Assembly: GCA_963796155.1 (NCBI GenBank)
Contig: CAWCKT010000013.1
Location: forward strand, 1 to 64,000
From: AP-15 sp963796155
Lineage (GTDB): Bacteria > Pseudomonadota > Alphaproteobacteria > ATCC43930 > CGMCC-115725
Direction: 5' to 3'
DNA length: 64,000 bases
Each line of letters opens with the position of its first letter. The stretch's first letter is position 1. A program made the position numbers and the translations under genes. The notes beneath the pieces are model-generated. The model was not told the origin of the DNA. It made no database searches and saw nothing but the letters and a program-made list of their open reading frames with translations. Positions 56,687 through 64,000 of the stretch are shown here, in pieces.

Positions 56687-56948
56687 CCCAAAAACGATTT
56701 CCAGCATCAGGCGTCGAGGCGCATTTTCAGACAGCCTAGCCCCTAAGCGGACCTGGCTGCCACCAAACCCCTGCAGCGGAGGCATTTTGTTGCTAAGTAT
56801 CGGAGAAGCGGGCAAGCCGGGATTGGGCTGTTGATCCGCCGGGCAATATCGTAAATGGAAATCAGGGCTTTGTCCTGCTGGCCGCAAATGCGCCACGCTA
56901 TTCAGGGAAATTGGTATCGCGGTTTGCGAGCTTTTGGGAGACACCCCT

Positions 56949-58541
56949 ATGAGACGACGCGATCTGCTGAAAACTGCTGCGGCGGCGACGCTTACGGCCG
57001 GCGTGGCGCCGAGACTCGGGCGCGGGGCGGATCGCGCGAAAACCCTGGTTTTCGTCGGGGTGGCCGACCTGAGCGTGCTCGACCCGGTGGTCACCGGGGC
57101 TCGGCCGACGCGAAACGCCGCCTATCTCGTGTTCGATACGCTATACGGCATCGACACCAACTGGAAGGCGCAGCCGCAGATGGTCGAGGGGCATACCGTC
57201 GAAGAGGACGGATTGACCTGGACCCTCAAGCTGCGCGACGGTCTGCGCTTTCACGACAAGGAGCCGGTGCTGGCGCGCGATGTTGTCGCCAGCATTCGCC
57301 GCTTCGCGCCACGCGTCATCTTTGCCAATGCGCTGATGGACGCGACCGACGAGCTGTCGGCGCCTGACGACCGTACCGTCCAATTTCGCCTGAAGCGGCC
57401 GTTCCCGCACCTTCCGGAGGCCCTCGCGGGGCCCGGCGGTAACGTGCCGGCGATCATGCCGGAGCGGCTGGCGGCGGAATCGCCGTTCAAGCCTATCGCG
57501 GAGGTTGTCGGCAGCGGCCCCTATCGTTTTCTGAAGGACGAGCATGTCAGCGGCGCCCGCGCGGTGTTCGGCCGATTTGCGGAATATCAGCCGCGGGCGG
57601 GCGGCCCAGTCGGCTTTACCTCCGGGCCGAAAGTCGCCCATTTCGAGCGGGTCGAGTGGCTGACCCTGGATCCGTTTTCGGCCTCGGCCGCGCTGCGCCG
57701 CGGGGAGATCGACTGGTGGGAGAACCCGTCGCGCGATCTCGTCAACCAGGTCAGCGGCGACCCAAACATCACCGTTGTCTCGCATTTCGCGACGGCGAAC
57801 GGTATCATGACCTTCAACCATCGCTACCCGCCGTTCGACAACCCGGCGATACGCCGAGCGCTGCTTGGCGCGGTCGATCAGGCTGAGGCGATGTCGGCGA
57901 TCGCCGGCAGTGACCCGTATAATTGGCGAGACGATATTGGTCTGTTCGGCACCGGCTCTCCGCTGGCCAGCGATGTCGGCATCGACGTGCTGCGTAGTCC
58001 GCGCGACTACGCCGCCGTCAAACGTGCCCTGGCTGAGGCCGGCTACAAGGGTGAAAAGATCATTGTAATGGCGCCGACCGATGTCCGCGAACTCGGCGAC
58101 CTGACGAGAACCGGCGCCGAGCAGCTGCGGCGCGCTGGCATAAACATCGATCTGCAGGAATTGGATTTCGCCAACGTCGTGCGCCGCCGCAACAATCAGG
58201 GCCCGCCGGACAAGGGCGGCTACAACATGTTCTGCACTCTGGTCGATCGTTCACTGCCGAATGTTCATCCCTATGGCAATCTCGCCATTCGCGCCGACGG
58301 CAAGGAGCCGATAAACGGCTGGGCCAACAGTCCACGCATCGAGGAATTGCGCGCCGCCTGGCTAGACACGGCCGATCTGGAGCAGCAAAAGCGGATCTGC
58401 GTCGATTTGCAAAAGCAACTCTGGGAAGACGTGCCGTTCATCCCGCTTGGCGAATACTGGCAGGCGACGGCCTACCGGAAGGACTTGACCGACGTTCTGC
58501 CCGGATGTTTCGCAGTGTTCTATGGCATGCGCCGCGTCTGA
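56949..58541 (+). CDS. ABC transporter substrate-binding protein, family 5, Tat-exported
   Basis: It is 530 residues from ATG at 56949. The N-terminus MRRRDLLKTAAAATLTAGVA has a twin-arginine motif (RRRDLLK). LVFVGVADLSVLDPVVTGAR, WTLKLRDGLRFHDKEPVLAR and GSGPYRFLKDE are typical of the peptide/nickel binding family (SBP_bac_5). It delivers an oligopeptide-like or aromatic-acid ligand to an ABC importer; no permease genes are in the window. It is intact. Confidence 0.88.
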   Translation: MRRRDLLKTAAAATLTAGVAPRLGRGADRAKTLVFVGVADLSVLDPVVTGARPTRNAAYLVFDTLYGIDTNWKAQPQMVEGHTVEEDGLTWTLKLRDGLRFHDKEPVLARDVVASIRRFAPRVIFANALMDATDELSAPDDRTVQFRLKRPFPHLPEALAGPGGNVPAIMPERLAAESPFKPIAEVVGSGPYRFLKDEHVSGARAVFGRFAEYQPRAGGPVGFTSGPKVAHFERVEWLTLDPFSASAALRRGEIDWWENPSRDLVNQVSGDPNITVVSHFATANGIMTFNHRYPPFDNPAIRRALLGAVDQAEAMSAIAGSDPYNWRDDIGLFGTGSPLASDVGIDVLRSPRDYAAVKRALAEAGYKGEKIIVMAPTDVRELGDLTRTGAEQLRRAGINIDLQELDFANVVRRRNNQGPPDKGGYNMFCTLVDRSLPNVHPYGNLAIRADGKEPINGWANSPRIEELRAAWLDTADLEQQKRICVDLQKQLWEDVPFIPLGEYWQATAYRKDLTDVLPGCFAVFYGMRRV

Positions 58542-58685
58542 AGCAGCGTGAACTTGCTCCCGCGCCATATTTGCGATTTTAGGTCTCCAGGCTTCGCAGC
58601 CAACGGGCCGGATAGAGAGCAGCCCGAGCACCGGCGCCGGCGGGTTTTGTAGCCAAGGATAACCCCACCTTCCTGCCTGTCGCGT

Positions 58686-59172
58686 GCTAAATACACCACG
58701 TCGCATTGTTGAAGCTGAATACCAGCGCTCCGGCAACGTAAAGTGGAACCCCGTCCGGAACAAACGTCATCCCCCGGACCGCGACGAGGGTCAGCAGCGC
58801 GAACAGGATCGCGAACGGCTTGCGGCCCCAACGGTCGGAGGCCCAGGATGCGAGATAGGGGATGACGACCCCCAGACGTTATAGGTCGCCAGCCACCCCA
58901 GCTCAACCGGCGTAGAAAGCTGACGGACCTGCACTAGGTAGAGTGGAATAACGTATAGAATGCCCAGAACGCGAAGGCGTTGCCGATCCAATAGACGACG
59001 GCCGGCAAAGCATCCCGAACATACGGCTTACGGAACACACTGACATTCGACACCTTGTCGCGCTTGACCTCACCACGCTTGAGCCGCTCCAGAGCCTCCT
59101 CAAAACGCGGCGACGCGGCGACCTTCCGCCTGATGAAGAAGACGGCGATGCCGGGAATAATAGAGGCGACAA
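58686..59172 (-). pseudogene. MFS transporter remnant
   Basis: The minus strand reads SIIPGIAVFFIRRKVAASPR, RKPYVRDALPAVVYWIGNAF, then in other frames VPLYLVQVRQLSTPVELGWL and GVVIPYLASWASDRWGRKPF to LVFSFNNATWC. These blocks are the central loop and helices 7-10 of a sugar-porter-like MFS protein. The 5' part is cut by the IS3 element at about 59173 and the 3' part is missing. Confidence 0.7.
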
Positions 59173-59254
59173 ACTGAGGTGGACCCCGAAAATGAGACAG
59201 TTGGCTAAGGTGGAGCCCTGCCCCTAGAAAGCGCGCATAGCGCAGGAGCAGGAC

Positions 59255-59542
59255 ATGAAGCGGACACGGAACAAGCACAACGCGGCGTTCAAGGCGAAGG
59301 TGGCGCTGGCGGCGGTCAGGGGGGGCCGGACGATCGCCGAGCTGACGAGTGAGTTTGGGGTTCATCCGAACCAGATCTACAACTGGAAGAAGCAGCTGCT
59401 GGACGGGGCGGCGAGCGTTTTCGAAGGCGGCGGCACAGCAGTCGAGGGCGTGGCCAGCGAGGCTCAGGTTGATCTTCTGTACCGGCAGATCGGCCAGCTG
59501 AAGGTCGAAAACGATTTTTTGGCACGAAAGCTCGGCAAATGA
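59255..59542 (+). CDS. IS3-family OrfA (DNA-binding)
   Basis: It is 95 residues starting MKRTRNKHNAAFKAKVALAA. The helix-turn-helix GRTIAELTSEFGVHPNQIYN and a C-terminal leucine-zipper-like tail are typical. Its stop overlaps the orfB start (ATGA); a -1 frameshift normally makes the full transposase. Confidence 0.88.
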   Translation: MKRTRNKHNAAFKAKVALAAVRGGRTIAELTSEFGVHPNQIYNWKKQLLDGAASVFEGGGTAVEGVASEAQVDLLYRQIGQLKVENDFLARKLGK

Positions 59543-60240
59543 GCCGAGCGGAACGGCGCGCGCTGGTCGAGCGCGCGAACGCGGCGCTGCCGGTATCACA
59601 GCAGTGCCGGTTGCTGGCGGTGTCGCGCTCTTCGGTCTATCGCCAGGCGAGCGAGGTCAGCGAGGTGGACCGCGCCATCATGGGACTGATCGACCGGCAG
59701 TATCTGGCCCGGCCGTATTACGGCTCGCGCCGGATGGCGGCATGGCTGGCGACCGAGGGTCACCTGGTCAACCGCAAGCGGGTCCAGCGGCTCATGCATC
59801 TGATGGGGCTGGTGGCGATCTACCAGCGCCCGAACACCAGCAAGGCGGCAGCGCAGCACAAGATTTACCCGTACCTGCTCGGTGGGATCGCGATCGAGCG
59901 GGTCAATCAGGTGTGGTGCTCGGACGTCACCTATATCCCGATGGCCAAGGGGTTTGTCTATCTGGTGGTCGTCATGGACTGGGTCAGCCGCGCGGTGCTG
60001 GCGTGGCGACTGTCGAACACGCTTGGTGCTGACTTCTGTGTCGAGGCGCTCGAGGAAGCACTCGTCCGGTACGGCCGGCCCGAGATTTTCAATACCGACC
60101 AGGGTAGCCGGTTCACCAGCGACGACTTCACCGGCACCCTGAAGCGGCACGAGGTCACGATCAGCATGGACGGCAAGGGCCGCTGTATGGACAACATCTT
60201 TGTGGAGCGGCTGTGGCGTAGCCTCAAATACGAGGAAGTC
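59539..60240 (+). pseudogene. IS3-family OrfB transposase, 5' exon
   Basis: It starts MSRAERRALVERANAALPVS. DDE residues: Asp in QVWCSDVTYIPM, Asp in EIFNTDQGSRFTS and Glu in NIFVERLWRSLKYEEV. The frame breaks at 60241 where the intron begins. The remaining 3' exon encodes YLNAYATVAEAKTGIGAWLS and RQHQSLGYRTPRQLY. Confidence 0.85.
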
Positions 60241-60768
60241 GTGTGCTGTGAACGCGTCGTCTCCAGATGAGACGACGCGGAGCTTTATCGGAGATGGGGG
60301 ACGGCCCCCGAGGCCGGCCTGCAGGGGCAGGCTTCAAACCGCCACAAGCTGCGGGGGTAAAGAGCCCTTGTGGTGAGCGTTGTGGGAAAAGGCGGAAGGT
60401 AATTCCGTCAGGTGCGTCTTGAGGAGACGAACGCGAGTGAACCGCTGATGACGTGTCGTAACGTATTTCACCGACGTCGAAACCGGGATCTGGTCTTCTA
60501 TCCCGCGAGCAAGGGTTGGGGGGAGCCTGCCGACTGCCCAACCGGCGTCCGGCATGAAGGCGGCGTGACCTTGAGACAGGCTTCGATAAGGAACACAGGA
60601 ACCTGTCATCCCGATGTTAAGGGAGAAACCCAAGCGGTCAGTCGCCGTGAGGGTCTGAGTACCGATGCGGGGTACAGGGGCGGAGACGCCTGTAGTAGGG
60701 CTGTCGGGCGACATGAAAAACTGACCCGCTGACGACATCAGGAACTGACCCCTCCGAAAGGAGGAGGA

Positions 60769-62096
60769 ATGACGGAGATGTTGCTGGGGCAAAGCTCTCC
60801 ACGGGGGTTGGATCCGTGGGGGGAGAGGATGCTTGCGCCGGACGAGGTCGCGGCGGTGGTGCGGTTGCACAAATTGGGCTGGGGGACAAAGCGGATTGCC
60901 GGCGGGTTGGGGTGCAGCCGGAATACGGTGAAGCGATATCTTGCGGCGGGCGGCTGGGTGGCGATTCGCCCGGCGCGCCGCAAGCGGCGTCTCGACGGGC
61001 TCGACGAGTGGCTGGCGGAGCGCTTTCGTCGGCATCGCGGCAACTGCGATGTGGTGCGGCAGGACCTGTTGCGCGAGCACGGGTTGACGGTGTCGTTGCG
61101 GACGGTGGAGCGCGCGGCAGTGCCGTTACGCCAGGCGCTGCAAGCCGAGGCGCGGGCCTGTCTGCGGTTCGAGACGGCGCCGGGCAAGCAGCTGCAGATC
61201 GACTTTGGCGGGATCACGGTGCCGATCGGCGGCGAGCGGGTGCGGGTGCACCTGTTTGTGGCGACGCTGGGCTACTCGCGACGGCCGTTTGTCCGGGCCT
61301 TCCGGCACGAGCGGCAATCGGCCTGGTTCGACGGCATGGAGGGCGCGTTCCAGCGCTTTGGCGGGGTGCCGCAGGAGGTGCTGTTCGACAATGCGCGGGC
61401 ACTGGTCGATCATCATGACGCGGCCACCCGCGAGGTTCGGTTCAACGATCGTCTGCACGCCTTTGCCGGCCATTGGCGCTTCCATCCGCGCGCCTGCGCG
61501 CCGTATCGGGCCCGCACCAAGAGCCTGCCCTCGCGAAAGCGGGGGGCAAGGACGAGCGCGGCGTCGGCTACGTCAAGCGCAACGCCATTGCCGGCCATGT
61601 CTTCATCAGCTGGGCGGCGTTGGAGGCGCATCTCGACTGGTGGATGCGCGAGATCGCCGACCGGCGGGTGCACGGCACCACCGGCGAGGCGCCGCTGGCG
61701 CGTTTCCAGCGGGAGGAGGCGTCGGCGCTGAAGGCGCTCGATGGCCGGCCGCCGTTTCGGCAGATGCGCGAGCTGGTGCGTCGGGTGCAAGCCGATTGTG
61801 CGGTTGCGGTCGACGCCAACAGCTACAGCGTGCCGTGGCGACTGATCGGTGAGAGCGTGCAGGTGGTCGTCGCCGACGGCCGGGTGCGCATCCTTCACGC
61901 CGGCCAGGAGGTGGCGGTGCATGCCGAGACCACCGGGCGCCGCCAGCGCATCATCGATCCGGCGCACTTTCATGGCGTCGCCGGTGTCACTCGGCCGGTG
62001 ACCGGCGCTGCCCCGGCGCTCGCCACTCTGCCGGAACCGGCGCTGTTGCGACCGCTTGCCGAGTATGAACGTGCGGCCGGCGGGGGCTGGTCATGA
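60769..62096 (+). pseudogene. istA: IS21-family transposase IstA, disrupted by a palindromic insertion
   Basis: It begins MTEMLLGQSSPRGLDPWGER. The helix-turn-helix GWGTKRIAGGLGCSRNTVKR and DDE Asp in KQLQIDFGGITVPIGG and Asp in EVLFDNARALVDHH are in the first frame. At 61521-61544 a short palindrome (GAGCCTGCCCTCGCGAAAGC then GGGG) breaks the frame; GKDERGVGYVKRNAIAGHVF (catalytic Glu) continues in another frame to 62096. Removing the palindrome would rejoin TK to GKDERG. Confidence 0.8.
61521..61544. repeat. Short palindromic element inside istA
   Basis: GAGCCTGCCCTCGCGAAAGC then GGGG folds with stem CCCTCGC/GCGGGGG and a GAAA loop. It is a close relative of 42686-42711. Here it shifts the reading frame. 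Confidence 0.6.
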
Positions 62097-62881
62097 CCAT
62101 CGATCACGAGGGCTTACTGAGCTCTCTGACGCGGCTCAAGCTCACTGCGATCCGCGACCAGCTCGACAGCCTGTTGGACGAAGCGGCCAAGCGTGAGCTG
62201 ACCCTGCGCGAGGCGCTCGGCTTCCTGGTCGCGCGCGAGATCGCCCGCAAGGATGAGCGACGCATCGAGATGGCGGGGAAGATCGCTCACTTCCCGGCGG
62301 TGCGCGACCTCGACGGCTTTGACTTCGCCGCCCAGCCCTCGCTCGATCCGCGGCAGATCCGCGAGCTTGCCACCTGCCGCTGGGTGGCGCATGGCGAGGC
62401 CTTGCTGCTGTTGGGGCCGCCCGGGGTCGGCAAGACGCATCTGGCGATCGCGTTCGGTCGCGCCGCGATCCGCGAAGGCTACTCGGTCTTGTTCGTGACC
62501 GCGCCGGCGCTGGTCGCGGCGCTCGCCAAGGCGCATGCCGAGGGGCGGCTCGAGGAGCGGCTCGGCTTCTTCGCCAAGCCCAAGCTGTTGCTCGTCGACG
62601 AGCTCGGTTACCTGCCGTTCGAGACCAACGCCGCGCATCTGTTCTTCCAGCTGGTGTCGCGGCGTTACGAGCGCGGCTCGGTGTTGATCACCAGCAACCG
62701 GTCGGTCGGCGAGTGGGGCAGCGTGTTCGGTGATCCGGTGGTGGCCACGGCGATCCTCGACCGGCTGCTGCACCACAGTCAGGTCATTACCATCCGCGGC
62801 GACAGCTATCGGCTGCGCGAAAAGCGCCGCTCCGGTCTGATCAAAGCCACCCTGGGCGACACTCCGGCGATCGCCTATTGA
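62093..62881 (+). CDS. istB: IS21-family helper ATPase IstB
   Basis: It is 262 residues, overlapping istA by ATGA. Walker A is LLLLGPPGVGKTHLA, Walker B KPKLLLVDELGYLPFE, sensor I VLITSNRSVGEW. IstB is the AAA+ protein that remodels target DNA for IstA. It is intact, although IstA is broken. Confidence 0.92.
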   Translation: MTIDHEGLLSSLTRLKLTAIRDQLDSLLDEAAKRELTLREALGFLVAREIARKDERRIEMAGKIAHFPAVRDLDGFDFAAQPSLDPRQIRELATCRWVAHGEALLLLGPPGVGKTHLAIAFGRAAIREGYSVLFVTAPALVAALAKAHAEGRLEERLGFFAKPKLLLVDELGYLPFETNAAHLFFQLVSRRYERGSVLITSNRSVGEWGSVFGDPVVATAILDRLLHHSQVITIRGDSYRLREKRRSGLIKATLGDTPAIAY

Positions 62882-62885
62882 GCCC

Positions 62886-63266
62886 TTGGATTATCGTCAC
62901 GTGACGCAATACGAGCCGACGCCCCCGACCTCTGGTGACGGCAAGCGCCGGGGCCGCAAGCCGCGGGGTGAGTACCCTTTGACCGGCGCCGAGCGCCAGG
63001 CCCGCTATCGCCGACGCCAAGCCGGCAACCGCGCCGCGGCACCGCTGCGCCCGCCGCGGTCGATCCGACACCCCAGCCGGCCGCAGCAATGGCATGCCGC
63101 TGTCGCCACACTCGTCGCGTTGCAGTCCGAGTATGCCGCTTGGCTCGACGCACTGCCCGAGGCGTTGCGCGACAGCGCCACCGGCGAGGCATTACAGGCC
63201 ATCGTCGATCTCGATCTCGACGAGTTGGTCAGCATCGAGCCGCCGCGCGGCTTTGGGCGGGATTGA
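62886..63266 (+). CDS. IS21-associated accessory protein
   Basis: It is 126 residues directly after istB, starting MDYRHVTQYEPTPPTSGDGK (a TTG-type start is possible). A basic part GAERQARYRRRQAGNRAA is followed by LQSEYAAWLDALPEALRDSA and EALQAIVDLDLDELVSIEPP with the end RGFGRD. Proteins with this end are often seen beside IstB in IS21-type elements; function unknown. It is intact. Confidence 0.65.
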   Translation: MDYRHVTQYEPTPPTSGDGKRRGRKPRGEYPLTGAERQARYRRRQAGNRAAAPLRPPRSIRHPSRPQQWHAAVATLVALQSEYAAWLDALPEALRDSATGEALQAIVDLDLDELVSIEPPRGFGRD

Positions 63267-63475
63267 GCACGATGTTGCCATCCCGGACCGCGGCTCGCCC
63301 ACGGGGGCCCACAGGCACCCCCCGCGCATCGCTGCGCCGGACTCGTGGCGGTCGCTCTGCTCTGCGCGGGTCCCCCCCGTGGACTCCGTGCACGACCCGC
63401 TCCGCCGGTGCCGCTTCCACAGTCAAGAACGGCCAAGGGGGTCAATTCTTCGCGTCGCCAGGAGGTCAATTCCGG
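63267..63475. other. IS21 right-end noncoding region
   Basis: No gene is present. It carries the two right-end binding repeats of the IS21 element. Confidence 0.4.
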
Positions 63476-63481
63476 ATGTCG

Positions 63482-63635
63482 TTTGACAGACGCCTTCATT
63501 GTGCGGTGGGCGTCTCGCAAGTACAAACGGTTCCAGGGTCACATCATGGCGACCTGGGGTTGGTTGCGCGCGCTCAAGCGTCGCAATCCAAGCCTGTTCG
63601 CCCACTGGGCACTGGGACCCACGGTCGGATGATGG
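63482..63635 (+). pseudogene. Group II intron reverse transcriptase, C-terminal end
   Basis: It reads DAFIVRWASRKYKRFQGH and WLRALKRRNPSLFAHWALG, the conserved C-terminal end of intron maturases. Everything upstream was lost at the IS21 junction. Confidence 0.65.
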
Positions 63636-63708
63636 GAGCCGGATGAATCGAGAGGTTCACGTCCGGTTCTGGGAGAGCGCGGGGCTGAGATGCCCCGTGC
63701 TACTCGCC

Positions 63709-64000
63709 TACCTCAACGCCTATGCGACGGTCGCCGAGGCCAAGACCGGCATCGGTGCCTGGCTCAGCTTTTACAACAACGAGCGCCAGCACCAGAGCCT
63801 CGGCTATCGCACGCCGCGGCAACTTTACCAGGAAGGCCCGTGGATATGTGGACGATCGGCATTGCCGACCGGCTGCGCTTCCCCCGCTTCCCGAGCAAGC
63901 TCGCAAGGCGGGGAAATACTCGCCTTCGCCCACATACCCACAGGCACCGCAGCCAACACAGGATTTGAGATTGATGAAGTGAACAGTAGATTCGTCGAAC
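63709..64000 (+). pseudogene. IS3-family OrfB, 3' exon
   Basis: It resumes YLNAYATVAEAKTGIGAWLS and FYNNERQHQSLGYRTPRQLY, completing the transposase core. The frame stays open to the window edge with a non-conserved tail. It pairs with the exon at 59539-60240. Confidence 0.8.

Larger units (their letters stand above)
60709..63481 (+). mobile_element. IS21-family element
   Basis: The ends are inverted CGACAT (60709-60714; ATGTCG at 63476-63481). Near each end are repeated sites: AACTGACC and GGAACTGACCCC on the left, GGAATTGACC and AGAATTGACCCC on the other strand at the right, as in IS21. It contains istA (frameshifted), istB and an accessory ORF. No target duplication can be seen because flanking intron sequence was lost. 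Confidence 0.8.
60241..63708 (+). mobile_element. Group II intron remnant (interrupted and internally deleted)
   Basis: The 5' end GTGTGCTGTGAACGCG follows the orfB codons for EEV. Domain I-like structure runs to about 60708. The reverse transcriptase is missing except its last 45 residues (63482-63632). Domain V (GAGCCGGATGAATCGAGAGG then TTCACGTCCGGTTC, 63636-63669) and domain VI are present before orfB resumes. An IS21 element replaces the middle. The 3' boundary is uncertain by about five bases. Confidence 0.75.
59175..64000 (+). mobile_element. IS3-family element, interrupted, right end beyond window
   Basis: The left end reads TGAGGTGGACCCCGAAAATG at about 59175, typical of IS3-family ends. 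orfA (59255-59542) and orfB (from 59539) overlap. orfB is interrupted by a group II intron remnant containing an IS21 element and resumes near 63709. The right end was not reached by 64000. Confidence 0.8.

Noticed and set aside
1..64000. CRISPR array or direct-repeat arrays
   Set aside because: No series of regularly spaced identical repeats was seen on reading through the window.

Overview
The window is GC-rich DNA from what looks like a soil alphaproteobacterium, probably Hyphomicrobiales/Bradyrhizobium-like. This is an inference from base composition, the style of the Rieske oxygenases, small conserved hypothetical proteins and IS families; there is no rRNA or intact tRNA to anchor it. 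It is an accessory, catabolic and heavily transposon-worked region. No CRISPR array or rRNA was seen.

Layout. 0-7 kb: small hypothetical genes, a tRNA-Ser-like scrap, remnants (DUF1254, a P-loop kinase with one stop), an intact methyltransferase, and a tyrosine integrase with an excisionase-like gene. 7.2-20.3 kb: an aromatic-compound island with three Rieske oxygenases, one FNR/2Fe-2S reductase, an intradiol ring-cleavage dioxygenase, SDRs, a class II aldolase, a TIM-barrel isomerase, a hydroxyacid dehydrogenase, an MFS carrier and a MarR regulator. Five near-identical 16-bp palindromes sit just upstream of five of its transcription units, defining a likely local regulon. 20.6-33 kb: an Xre/RES toxin-antitoxin pair followed by many frameshifted or truncated catabolic genes, an IS630 element and a few intact genes (GNAT, DUF5131, SDR, NDUFA9-like). 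33-47 kb: nested mobile DNA. 47.4-58.5 kb: a mostly intact operon (GntR regulator, PhyH-type dioxygenase, SAF-domain oxidoreductase, aldo/keto reductase, two amidohydrolases, a broken Rieske oxygenase, a peptide-type ABC binding protein), with an alpha/beta hydrolase divergent from it. 58.7-64 kb: an MFS remnant and another nest of mobile elements running off the right edge.

Three 'Russian-doll' insertions can be read to base or near-base level: (1) a PhnD-like binding-protein gene split by an IS1634-family element with a 6-bp target duplication, which itself carries a group II intron; (2) an IS91-associated tyrosine recombinase gene split by a serine-recombinase element with no visible duplication; (3) IS3-family orfB split by a group II intron whose own body is replaced by an IS21-family element. 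A short palindromic element also sits inside two ORFs (the IS91-associated recombinase, in frame, and istA, frameshifting it).

Functionally, the first island looks like oxidative opening of an aromatic ring (oxygenases plus reductase, then intradiol cleavage, then SDR/aldolase/isomerase steps and import by MFS), but about half of its genes carry frameshifts, a stop or a deletion, so the pathway is probably decaying or the sequence has local indel errors. Many long transposase and recombinase ORFs remain intact, which argues against uniform sequencing error. The second cluster (47-58 kb) is the better candidate for a living, undescribed degradation pathway.
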